Assembly: GCA_020348345.1 (NCBI GenBank)
Contig: CP070748.1
Location: 1,567,682-1,631,681, forward strand
Reading direction: 5' to 3'
Length of the DNA stretch: 64,000 nucleotides
Source: Methanobacteriota archaeon
Lineage (GTDB): Archaea; Thermoplasmatota; Thermoplasmata; UBA10834
Below, piece after piece: positions 27,519-35,490 of the stretch. The first letter of the stretch is position 1, and each line of letters opens with the position of its first letter. The translations under genes were made by a program, and so were the position numbers. The notes beneath the pieces were generated by a model, which was not told the DNA's origin, did not search any database, and saw only the letters and a list, made by a program, of their open reading frames with translations.

Positions 27519-27542
27519 GAGAGGATTCTCAATCGTCCTCTC
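27519..27542. terminator. Small stem-loop between convergent genes
   Basis: GAGAGGA at 27519-27525 can pair with TCCTCTC at 27536-27542 across a 10-nt loop, just after the PAN stop and overlapping the stop region of the convergent zinc-ribbon gene. It could serve as a two-sided transcription end, but no strong T tract follows on either strand. Confidence 0.25.
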
Positions 27543-27699
27543 TCTCTTCAATATCCTTCTCGATTACGAATGCTCCGATATACCCACATTTCTTGCAATG
27601 GTACTTGTACCCAGTTATAAGCGCAGCCTCGTAGTACAGGTCGGCGGAGCCGCATTGCGGGCAAACGAGTACTGTTCGAGGCGTGCGCCTTCGTCGCAT
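27529..27699 (-). CDS. 56-residue archaeal zinc-ribbon protein
   Basis: This small protein has two zinc knuckles, CPQCGS (C13, C16) and CKKCGY (C35, C38), with a conserved hydrophobic end YIGAFVIEKD. The layout fits a small archaeal zinc-ribbon family resembling transcription or ribosome-associated ribbons. It lies 46 nt downstream of truD on the same strand and may be co-transcribed with it and rpoL. The start is the ATG at 27699; the N-terminus is very basic (MRRRRTPR), which suits nucleic-acid contact. Exact function unknown. Confidence 0.75.
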   Translation of the reverse strand: MRRRRTPRTVLVCPQCGSADLYYEAALITGYKYHCKKCGYIGAFVIEKDIEEREDD

Positions 27700-27745
27700 C
27701 GTATGGTGTATCGTCCTCAGGCTAATCCAATCTTCCGCAGCGAAG

Positions 27746-29029
27746 TCAGTATTTCGTCAGCTCAGCCTTCATATACTCCCTCAGAAGGCATGTTGCGTAG
27801 CACCCCTTGTTGAGCGTGAACTTGAAAGCGACGAAATCGTCGTTCGGCGCCACATCAAGTTCCTTGATGGGGGCAAGAAGCTCTCTCCGCGTGCCTTTAG
27901 ACGACGCCTCCCTGAGGCCAACTATCTGAAAATCCTGCGCTAAAACACCTTCTTCCTCAATTATCCTATGCTCTATCTCTCCCATTTCCCCCTTCGCAAG
28001 TGCAGATTCACTCCCGTACAATGAACCACTGACAAACGCCTTTCCATGAGCAGCGTTTCTCAAGGCCTTGTCGATATTATCCTCGGTGACGTCGATGGGA
28101 TTGTCATGATCTGGAACGCCGTTCTTGTTCAAAGGCAAGACCAGGTCGCCTACGATCGGCACGTTGATGGGCAGGCCTCGGCGCATTCGCTCGCTCAGTA
28201 TACGATTGAACATTTGTGATTGATAGGCATGAACGAACATCATAAGCAAATTCCTTGGAAGCTTTCTGAGTGCTCCCACATAGTCATCGGGATCATTCAC
28301 CAGATGGGCGATGATGATTCTCTCAAAGGTGAATCTGGCTGGATACTCTCTGAGCGCCCTTTCAAAATCCCTAGTTTCCTGCAGAGTACGCCTGACATCA
28401 TCTCCTTCCAATCCCGTGCCGATGGGATTTCCGACGTATCTCATTACAGCCGCTTCGGCATCGCCCTTCGATAGGTCTCGGCCAACCAGATGTGTGATGG
28501 GTCTGACCGTCCCGAACCTCTGAATGCCGAAGTAGTTGGGAAATCCTCCAATCTCGGATAGCTTGGCATGAACCTCCTCACAGATGCGCCCCACATCGAT
28601 GTCTTCAGCGATGTCTCTAACCGTCACGGTGAATCGATTGCCTATCAGATCGCCTATCGAGATGGAGCGATTGGAGGTGTAGGCCTCAATGATTCTCACA
28701 TCGGGTATCCTGAGCTCTCTGACTGCATTGATATCGGCGCCGAAGGACATGAGCTGTGTAGCCTCCGACCTTCCGTCCTTTGTGCCTGCGAAGCCGATGC
28801 TCCGCCGGCCGATTCGCAGATTGCTGCCGAGTCTTCGAACGAGCCTATTCGCCTCCCAGTTCCTGTGCCAGACACGGGCTATCGTATACCTCCCCTCATG
28901 AACTTCGGGCGGTCTGACGGAGATCTCATCTACAACGAAATCCTCTATCGACTTCCTGAGCTTGCCCCCGATGCCTGGGATGCCCTCGCTGTAGAACCGC
29001 TCAAGCCCGAGATCGGCCTCGCTTGTCAT
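27746..29029 (-). CDS. truD: tRNA pseudouridine synthase TruD
   Basis: This 427-residue enzyme makes pseudouridine 13 in tRNA. The catalytic Asp is in GFAGTKDGRSEATQLMS; other family stretches are VDEISVRPPEVHEGRYT, GNRFTVTVRDI, PNYFGIQRFGTVRP and LMMFVHAYQSQMFNRILSER. Length is as expected for archaeal TruD. It lies between rpoL upstream and a small zinc-ribbon gene downstream. Confidence 0.95.
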   Translation of the reverse strand: MTSEADLGLERFYSEGIPGIGGKLRKSIEDFVVDEISVRPPEVHEGRYTIARVWHRNWEANRLVRRLGSNLRIGRRSIGFAGTKDGRSEATQLMSFGADINAVRELRIPDVRIIEAYTSNRSISIGDLIGNRFTVTVRDIAEDIDVGRICEEVHAKLSEIGGFPNYFGIQRFGTVRPITHLVGRDLSKGDAEAAVMRYVGNPIGTGLEGDDVRRTLQETRDFERALREYPARFTFERIIIAHLVNDPDDYVGALRKLPRNLLMMFVHAYQSQMFNRILSERMRRGLPINVPIVGDLVLPLNKNGVPDHDNPIDVTEDNIDKALRNAAHGKAFVSGSLYGSESALAKGEMGEIEHRIIEEEGVLAQDFQIVGLREASSKGTRRELLAPIKELDVAPNDDFVAFKFTLNKGCYATCLLREYMKAELTKY

Positions 29030-29079
29030 TGCATCAGCAGAATCCTATGAGGGGAGTAAAAAACTTCGTGAATGCATCG

Positions 29080-29352
29080 TCAGAGCTGCTTCTCGACGAG
29101 CTGTCTGGCCTCGACGTACTGGTTGGCAATCGCCTTCGCGGCTTTCTTGAGGGCGGCCTGGGGCTTACCGTCCTTCACCACAACGCTGAGGATGGCCTTG
29201 TCCAGCTGCGGGTGGCCAGTCGAGTACTGTGCGTCTTTCACGTTCTTGTCCTGCAGGAGCTCGTGTATGAGCGGATAGATCAGGGTCTCGTCAGCGTCCT
29301 CGATCTCTATCTTAATGAGGTCCTTCTTCTTTTCGACCAACTTGAACTCCAT
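29080..29352 (-). CDS. rpoL: DNA-directed RNA polymerase subunit L
   Basis: This 90-residue subunit (Rpb11 homologue) pairs with subunit D to assemble RNA polymerase. The signature is HELLQDKNVKDAQYSTGHP followed by a long C-terminal helix (ALKKAAKAIANQYVEARQLVE). A GAGAGGT Shine-Dalgarno-like site and a TTTATG TATA-like box lie upstream. It precedes truD by 50 nt on the same strand. Confidence 0.96.
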   Translation of the reverse strand: MEFKLVEKKKDLIKIEIEDADETLIYPLIHELLQDKNVKDAQYSTGHPQLDKAILSVVVKDGKPQAALKKAAKAIANQYVEARQLVEKQL

Positions 29353-29448
29353 GATACTCGGACCTCTCGTATGGACGAATGGTTCATAAAGCTTCCTGCC
29401 GCCTTAGCCGAAGCCTGACCCCTCTGTTGCTTGGCCAGGATTCGCTCC

Positions 29449-29607
29449 TTAGGGGTTATCGTCGGTCTTCTTCTCGTTCTCCTTGCTGCGCCGATACATC
29501 GTACCACAGACTGAACAGACGTCGACCTCCTCCTCACCCGTCGATTTATCTGCAATGATCTTCAATACGCATGCGCCGTCGCACATGGGACACTTCTTAT
29601 CCGACAT
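29449..29607 (-). CDS. 52-residue zinc-ribbon protein
   Basis: This tiny protein has two zinc knuckles, CPMC (C6, C9) and CSVC (C31, C34), around a short beta segment, with a charged C-terminus. The ATG overlaps the end of the hef gene and has a near-perfect AGGAGG Shine-Dalgarno 7 nt before it, so it is translated from the hef message. The family is not recognised. Its position between hef and rpoL suggests a nucleic-acid-related role, but that is only inference. Confidence 0.7.
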   Translation of the reverse strand: MSDKKCPMCDGACVLKIIADKSTGEEEVDVCSVCGTMYRRSKENEKKTDDNP

Positions 29608-31942
29608 TGGAAACCTCCTCCTTTCCGAACTTCCTACGCATCACAGTATGAATTCCCTGGGCAATAACCCTTCCCACACCCTCAACTTCCATAAGTTGCT
29701 CGGGACTCGCATCCGCAATGCCCTTCACGCTTCCAAAGCGTTCAAGCAGCCTCTGGGCGAGGGTGGCGGATACATTGGGCAGGCCCTGGACGAGGAAGAG
29801 CTGTCTGCCATCGGGGTCTAGCGTTGTCTGGAGGTTCCTGGCGCCACCCGCAGCTCGTCCGGCTTCCTGTCTATAGAGCGCTCTCAGTGCGGCAACGGTC
29901 TCCGATGTGTTGGTGGTTGAGAGCATGGGCATCCTGAACTCCGATAGCAGCGAACCAAGCGCATCGTACACTGCCGCGTTTCCAGCTTCTACGCCTTTCC
30001 CCTCCGGCGGCCCCTGGACGATCAATATCGGATGTAGAAACTGGTGTTTCATCTTCGCAAGGGAGGAGAATAGGCTCCCATCGGACATGTCCTCGATGAA
30101 CTCTTGAACGCTTCTTATCGATACGGCCACTCTATCCGAGACGACGATATCGGCGAATTCCAACCTTATCGCATTGAAGGAAAATCCTGCTTCTGCCAGC
30201 TCCCGCAGCAAAGCGGAACCTTCCAGCGCGTCCGAGACAGCAAGCGATGGCGCCTCGCTGGCATCTTCCTTGCCATACTCTGAGAGCGATTTCTGGCCAG
30301 CGGCTTCGGCCAATCTCTGAGAGAGCTGTTCCCTCTCCGTGAGCCTCTCTGAGGTCATTAGCTCAGATATCCCCTCCTTTCTTCGCCGGCTGCCACGAGA
30401 TGGCGTCTCAGGCAGACCTCTGCGCGCTCTCAGCTTCTTTCTGAGATTCTCGAGCTCTCGTTTCATCTGAAGCTCCTTTCTGCGTGAGGACCAGAAGTAA
30501 GCCTCATCCTTTGTGTCTCGGGTCATCAGTATGATGACCCTCCCTGCACGCCCGCGTCCCGTTCTCCCTCTCCTCTGGATGGTTCTTATCTCGGATGGAA
30601 CAGGTTCGTAGAAGATCACGAGATCCGTTGATGGGATGTCCAGTCCCTCTTCCGCGATGGAAGTTGCAACGAGAACGTTATGCTCTCCTCTATGGAATTT
30701 CTCGATCACCTCACGCTGCTCTTTCTGTTTGAGCCCGACATCCTCGCCTTTGCTCGCCTGCCCGACGAAGCGGGCCGGTCGCAGCCCATCAACGTGCGCC
30801 AAGCGATCAGTAATCAGGTCGCAGGTGTCTCGGTAATGGGTGAAGACTATCACACGAGATTCGGGGTTCGAGATGAACTGCGTCTTCAGTATAGGCAACA
30901 ACTTCTCCAATTTGGGATGGTCCGTGGTCATCTTGTACAGCTCGTTCCTCGCCATTTCGAATCGAGCATCTTTGACGAGGCTCCTGACCGCCTTGGATCG
31001 TTTGTTCTCCTCTGCAAGGTTGATCTGCTTCTGGAAGTAGTTCTCGAGAGCGCCTCTTCCTTGGGTCTCTGCCAGCTCGATGCCATGGTTCACCTTCATC
31101 GCGAGGGCTTGAACGCTGGCTATCTTGAATAGATTGTACGATTTCTTGCCGGAATTGAGCTGCGCTCTGATCGTCGCTCCGGCGGTCAACAGGTCGCGAG
31201 TCGTAACTGGCTTCTTGGGATCGAGGAAGCCCGCCGCTCTGAGTTTGGCAACCTGCTCGTCCAGTATCTGCCTGAGAAGAGCGACTATTCTGGCCATTCC
31301 TTCCTGCATAGGTACTCCTATGAACTCCGTTCTGATGTCCTGGGTGTATTCCACCACATCTTCGTCGAGCTCTGATCGTATCTCCACCCATGCTATCCCC
31401 AGATTCTCGCACACATCCGCTATCTTCGACACATCGGAGCCTGGCGACGCGGTCATGCCCAGTACAAGACAGTCGCGTTCCAACAGAGCCTTGCCAATAG
31501 GGACATATGAGTAATCGCCGACGGCACGGTGCGCCTCGTCAAACACGACCAAGTCGAATCCGGAGAGGTCAATTGCGCCTGAATCCAAATCGTTGGCCAC
31601 AACCTGAGGGGTGGAAACGACAACCCGGGCGCTAGTCCACACGTTTCTTCTGTCCTCAGGCTGGATCTCTCCCGTGAAGACCTCCGGTTCGAAGCCGATC
31701 AGATGCTCTCTCAAGAACTTGGCGTGCTGTTCCACAAGCGGTTTGGTGGGCGCCATGAACAACACGGTCCCCTTCTTGGCCCTCAGCGTCTCCGCTATCA
31801 CAAACAGCGCAACAACGGTCTTTCCCATGCCAGTGGGTAGAACCACCAACGTCGATTCGCTCAGTGCAGCCTGGGCGATGTTGGATTGATAATCCCTGAG
31901 CTCTATGCTCTGGGGCTTGATCAGATCGTGCTCGAGGAACAC
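29597..31942 (-). CDS. hef: Hef/FANCM-like helicase with degenerate XPF nuclease domain
   Basis: This 781-residue protein follows archaeal Hef. A superfamily 2 helicase (Walker A GMGKT 38-42, DEAH 135-138, a thumb-like insert, and motif VI QRRGRTGRGRAG) is followed by an ERCC4-type nuclease domain (about 585-690) and tandem helix-hairpin-helix motifs (about 700-765). Hef processes stalled forks and flaps. In active Hef the nuclease site is GD-Xn-ERK-X3-D; here the corresponding region is ADIVVSD then VAVSIRSVQEF, with S608-I609-R610 where ERK is expected and Glu for the last Asp. Nuclease activity is therefore probably lost, as in eukaryotic FANCM. The start is GTG. Confidence 0.92.
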   Translation of the reverse strand: MFLEHDLIKPQSIELRDYQSNIAQAALSESTLVVLPTGMGKTVVALFVIAETLRAKKGTVLFMAPTKPLVEQHAKFLREHLIGFEPEVFTGEIQPEDRRNVWTSARVVVSTPQVVANDLDSGAIDLSGFDLVVFDEAHRAVGDYSYVPIGKALLERDCLVLGMTASPGSDVSKIADVCENLGIAWVEIRSELDEDVVEYTQDIRTEFIGVPMQEGMARIVALLRQILDEQVAKLRAAGFLDPKKPVTTRDLLTAGATIRAQLNSGKKSYNLFKIASVQALAMKVNHGIELAETQGRGALENYFQKQINLAEENKRSKAVRSLVKDARFEMARNELYKMTTDHPKLEKLLPILKTQFISNPESRVIVFTHYRDTCDLITDRLAHVDGLRPARFVGQASKGEDVGLKQKEQREVIEKFHRGEHNVLVATSIAEEGLDIPSTDLVIFYEPVPSEIRTIQRRGRTGRGRAGRVIILMTRDTKDEAYFWSSRRKELQMKRELENLRKKLRARRGLPETPSRGSRRRKEGISELMTSERLTEREQLSQRLAEAAGQKSLSEYGKEDASEAPSLAVSDALEGSALLRELAEAGFSFNAIRLEFADIVVSDRVAVSIRSVQEFIEDMSDGSLFSSLAKMKHQFLHPILIVQGPPEGKGVEAGNAAVYDALGSLLSEFRMPMLSTTNTSETVAALRALYRQEAGRAAGGARNLQTTLDPDGRQLFLVQGLPNVSATLAQRLLERFGSVKGIADASPEQLMEVEGVGRVIAQGIHTVMRRKFGKEEVSNVG

Positions 31943-31996
31943 GAGTCTTTGACAGCGGCTCCTGTTTATCTAACTTTGCCGAATGGAGTGGCGAAT

Positions 31997-32311
31997 CTAG
32001 TGACATCCAGCGCAGGTGCTGCCGCAGGATGCCTCCGACTTGACCCTTACGACCACTCCTGGCCCCTGAGGCGTGTCGACTGTATCAATCGTTGCCTCTT
32101 TGAGGCTCTCTTCAAGGGTCTTGTCGTAGATCAGTGTGATGCCATCCTCCTTCAGCACGATGTCGTCGTCCTTCTTCTTGTCAAAGGCCATCATGAAGGC
32201 AGGGCCAGAACAGGAATATCCAGCAAACACTATTCTGATGGGGTCGTCCTTCTTCTCTTCCGCTACAATTGATTTGATTGTCTCGCATGCCTTCGGCGTT
32301 ATTGTCACCAT
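31997..32311 (-). CDS. HesB/IscA-like A-type Fe-S protein
   Basis: This 104-residue protein resembles IscA/HesB carriers: N-terminal VTITPKACETIKSIV, a central GYSCSGPAFMMAFD with C34, and C-terminal cysteines C96, C100 and C103. In IscA the pattern is one central Cys and a C-terminal CGC; here the spacing is C-x3-C-x2-C, as in a more divergent group of anaerobes. It may carry Fe-S clusters or iron, or bind another metal. A CTTAAATA TATA-like box lies about 35 nt upstream. The UbiD-family gene lies downstream. Confidence 0.72.
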   Translation of the reverse strand: MVTITPKACETIKSIVAEEKKDDPIRIVFAGYSCSGPAFMMAFDKKKDDDIVLKEDGITLIYDKTLEESLKEATIDTVDTPQGPGVVVRVKSEASCGSTCAGCH

Positions 32312-32394
32312 GATCTCTCGCCTCGTGTAGCTGTGAGGTAGGGACCATATTTAAGAGTTTTCGCCTAAAAGGTGCCAAGTCCGGGCACGCACGG

Positions 32395-33642
32395 TCATTG
32401 CACCTCGATTCTCTCGAATCCCTTGGCTCCTGTGGGCTTCGTGGCATCGATTCCCATCTTGGCCGTCGTCTGGCTCGCGCTCGGGTCGAGGCTGCTGCCC
32501 CTGGCATTTCCAATCGTAATCAGATCTTTGTCAGCCTGAAACCTCGTGGCCAATGCCCATTCGACAGACTTGTCGTCGTACACGTCGATGTCTTCGTCGA
32601 CGACAATGACGAGTTTCATGGACGTATGCGCCCCTAATGCGGCGAGTATCGCGTTCTTCCCGTCTCCTTCCTTCTGTTTCGTTATGGAGACGATGCCGTG
32701 AAGCCAGCAGCATCCTCCTTCCGTGAGCCTGACTGCATGGGCCTCGGGTACCGCAACACCGACCGCCTTCTTTATGACGGGCTCCCTCGGCAATCCCATC
32801 ATAAGGAAGTGTTCGTTCGACGCAGGCATTATAATCTGGAATATCGCATCATTTCGGTGGTAAATCCTGTCGATTTCCAGCACTGGTTGCTTCCTGACAG
32901 GATCCTGTGTGCCAGTTATGTCGACGAAAGGCCCCTCGTCGGTGAGTTCGTCCGTCAATCTGCCCTCGAACACATACTCCGCATACGCTGGCACAAGAAG
33001 GCCGCTCTCCAGCCTGCGAACTGCGACGGGGTCGCCAAGGCAGAGTTGTCGAAGCGTGTTGGCTATTGCGAGCTCGTCGGTCCCGAGTTCTACAGTCACA
33101 GCAGCGGAGAGGAGAATCGATGGACACAAACCCACGGCAACCGCGACCTTGAGTTCCTCGCCATCCCTCCTTGCCTTTCGATACAGCGCATGCAAGTGCC
33201 TGGGCACCACCCGGACGGCAAGCCTATTCTCGCCTATGAGCATCATTCTGTGGAATGACATGTTTCTTATGCCTTGATGCTCAGCTATGACAACACCAGC
33301 TGTGATGTACCTGCCACCGTCTCCTTCAAAGAATCTTGGAATGGCAGATTCTCTGAGGTCGAACTCAGTCAGGACGTTCTCCTCGAATGGCGCTCTGTCG
33401 ATCTCCTGCGGAGGCGTGGGCGATGACATCGCCTCAAGCAAGCGCGATGACAGTTCCTCCCCGCTAGAATTCAGCGCTCGTTCAATCCTCTCCCTGCTTG
33501 CCCATAGGTTTCCCACTGCCATATGTCCGTCCAGGTTCTCGAACAGAACCGGCGTATTTCCCGCTTTAGTGAGGTGCTTGGCAACCTCCATATCGCGGGA
33601 GACTCTCCCCTTCACAATCACTGTATCTTCGTATTGCTCCAA
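32395..33642 (-). CDS. Mis-upstream UbiD-family decarboxylase, candidate anhydromevalonate-phosphate decarboxylase
   Basis: This protein of at least 415 residues belongs to the UbiD family, which uses prenylated flavin. Recognisable stretches are FFEGDGGRYITAGVVIAEH, NMSFHRMMLIGENRLAVR, EGPFVDITGT and VDEDIDVYDDKSVEWALATR. Its length is nearer to archaeal anhydromevalonate-phosphate decarboxylase than to bacterial UbiD (about 490). That enzyme belongs to the modified archaeal mevalonate route, but other UbiD substrates are possible. The given TTG start is uncertain: homologous-looking residues (LSIRSLLEQYED) extend upstream to a CTG near 33663, about 25 nt past a GATATATTC box, without any ATG or GTG. 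Confidence 0.78.
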   Translation of the reverse strand: MEQYEDTVIVKGRVSRDMEVAKHLTKAGNTPVLFENLDGHMAVGNLWASRERIERALNSSGEELSSRLLEAMSSPTPPQEIDRAPFEENVLTEFDLRESAIPRFFEGDGGRYITAGVVIAEHQGIRNMSFHRMMLIGENRLAVRVVPRHLHALYRKARRDGEELKVAVAVGLCPSILLSAAVTVELGTDELAIANTLRQLCLGDPVAVRRLESGLLVPAYAEYVFEGRLTDELTDEGPFVDITGTQDPVRKQPVLEIDRIYHRNDAIFQIIMPASNEHFLMMGLPREPVIKKAVGVAVPEAHAVRLTEGGCCWLHGIVSITKQKEGDGKNAILAALGAHTSMKLVIVVDEDIDVYDDKSVEWALATRFQADKDLITIGNARGSSLDPSASQTTAKMGIDATKPTGAKGFERIEVQ

Positions 33643-33779
33643 GAGGGACCTGATGGACAGAAGACCACCTTGTTCTGGATAATCGCGAGAATATATCTAT
33701 CCTTTCGTCGCTGCAGAGGGTGCGGGGCACGGCAAAGAACGTTCTATGGGCACCGCTGGCAGCTCTGTTGTCTCATACC

Positions 33780-33790
33780 TTTTTATACAT
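33780..33790 (+). promoter_or_regulatory. TATA box of gltX
   Basis: TTTTTATACAT lies about 25 nt before the GTG at 33810 and decides that start: upstream in-frame codons back to 33720 would lie before the transcript. Confidence 0.55.
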
Positions 33791-33809
33791 ACCCATCCAT
33801 CGAGAGGCA

Positions 33810-35477
33810 GTGAATGTTGACGCCATAGTTCGGAAGTACGCACTGCAAAACGCCGTCTTCTTCAGTGGAAAGGCAACTGTTGGCGCGGTGCTCGGGAAGG
33901 TGATGGCTGAGAACCCCGTCCTCCGACAAAGGGCCAAAGAAGTCTCAACGATTGCTGCCCGCGTCGTTGCGGAGGTGAATGCAATGCCACTTGAGGCGCA
34001 GATGAGTGCGCTCGAAGAGACTGCTCCCGAGTTGTTGGTTAGAGAATCGAAGCCGAAGGACTTCGGCTTGCCGGACCTGGAGAATGCTGCAGGTCCTGTG
34101 CGAATGAGAGTTGCGCCCAATCCATCCGGTCCTCTCCACATCGGCCACAGCAGAATGGCGATTCTGAACGATGAGTACGTCAAACGCTATGGCGGCGCAT
34201 GCATCAGCAGGTTCGAGGATACCGATCCTGCAAGAATTGACCCTTCCGCCTACGATTCTATCCCTGTGGATCTTGAGTGGTTGGGAGTGAAAATTCATGA
34301 AACCATCATACAGAGCGATCGGTTCGATCTATACTATGAAGTGGCTAAGAAGCTGTTGAACATGGGCAAGGCCTACGTATGCACATGCAGGCCTGACGAC
34401 TGGCGCGAGTTGAAGGCCAAGAAGATGCCATGTCCTCACAGGGAGGAACCGGTCGAATCGCAAGCAACCCGTTGGGACCGAATGTTCGATGGAACATATG
34501 CTCAAGAGGAAGCGTCTCTGGTCGTGAAGACCGACTTATCGCACCCCAATCCAGCGATTCGTGACTTCGTCGGCCTGAGGATTGATGAGACTCCACATCC
34601 CAGGACTGGAACGCGATTCAGAGTCTATCCTCTGATGAACATGGCCGTGGCTGTTGACGACCATGAGCTCGGATTGACTCATGTGCTGCGGGGCAAGGAT
34701 CATCTGAACAACACCTACCGGCAACAGTACATCTACAGCTATCTTGGCTGGAAGGAGCCTGTATACGTCCATTACGGGCGAGTATCGATGGAGGAGGTAC
34801 AGCTGTCGACCTCCAAGATGTCAGCCGGTATAGCTGAGGGGCTCTACACCGGCTGGGATGACCCGCAGCTTGGCACACTGGCGTCTTTGAGGCGACGCGG
34901 GATCAAGCCTCAGGCAATAAGACGATACTGGATTGAGACAGGCATCAAGGAGGTCGACATCGCGTTCTCATGGCAGACTCTCAACGCTTTCAACAAGGAG
35001 CTGGTCGATGACACCGCAGCTCGATACTTCTTTGTTGACGACCCAGTGAGAATGTTGCTGAAGGCCTCGTCTCCTCTGACTGCGCACGCTCCGGTGCACC
35101 CTGCGCATCCGGAGCGTGGCGTAAGGCGTCTCCTGGTGCCTGTCGGAAGCGCCGTGTTTCTGAGCGGGTCCGATGTTCCACGCGAGGGTATCAGGATACG
35201 ACTCAAGGACCTATGCAACGCTGTCTATCGAGACGGCACGCTCCATTTCGAAGGCAACGACCTCTCAGTGCTGAAGGATGGAATCAGAATTGTGCACTGG
35301 GTACCTGAGAAGTCAGCGGAGGCCGAGGTTCGAATGGCGGACGGCAGTGTTCGGAAGGGTCTCGCCGAGATCGGCCTTAAATCCGCAAAGGGTGAAGTTG
35401 TCCAGCTCGAACGGTTCGGGTTTGTGAGAGTTGAGGAGACTTCTCCTCTTATAAGATGCGTCTACACCCACCGTTGA
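33810..35477 (+). CDS. gltX: Glutamyl-tRNA synthetase (archaeal)
   Basis: This 555-residue class I synthetase charges tRNA-Glu and, in archaea, usually also tRNA-Gln before amidation. The HIGH-type motif is PNPSGPLHIGHSRMA and the KMSKS-type motif is LSTSKMSAG. The archaeal/eukaryotic-like beta-barrel anticodon-binding half follows (LKDLCNAVYRD, ELVDDTAARYFF). An N-terminal archaeal extension (about 1-95) precedes the catalytic domain. The GTG start is fixed by the TATA-like box about 25 nt upstream. It converges on a radical SAM gene with 13 nt between stops. Confidence 0.95.
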   Translation: MNVDAIVRKYALQNAVFFSGKATVGAVLGKVMAENPVLRQRAKEVSTIAARVVAEVNAMPLEAQMSALEETAPELLVRESKPKDFGLPDLENAAGPVRMRVAPNPSGPLHIGHSRMAILNDEYVKRYGGACISRFEDTDPARIDPSAYDSIPVDLEWLGVKIHETIIQSDRFDLYYEVAKKLLNMGKAYVCTCRPDDWRELKAKKMPCPHREEPVESQATRWDRMFDGTYAQEEASLVVKTDLSHPNPAIRDFVGLRIDETPHPRTGTRFRVYPLMNMAVAVDDHELGLTHVLRGKDHLNNTYRQQYIYSYLGWKEPVYVHYGRVSMEEVQLSTSKMSAGIAEGLYTGWDDPQLGTLASLRRRGIKPQAIRRYWIETGIKEVDIAFSWQTLNAFNKELVDDTAARYFFVDDPVRMLLKASSPLTAHAPVHPAHPERGVRRLLVPVGSAVFLSGSDVPREGIRIRLKDLCNAVYRDGTLHFEGNDLSVLKDGIRIVHWVPEKSAEAEVRMADGSVRKGLAEIGLKSAKGEVVQLERFGFVRVEETSPLIRCVYTHR

Positions 35478-35490
35478 GGCTCCAGGGAAC

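Noticed and set aside
30100-30140. Frameshift as the cause of the missing ERK in Hef
   Set aside because: Residues before and after the site stay in the same frame and match the family with no gap, so substitutions explain it better.
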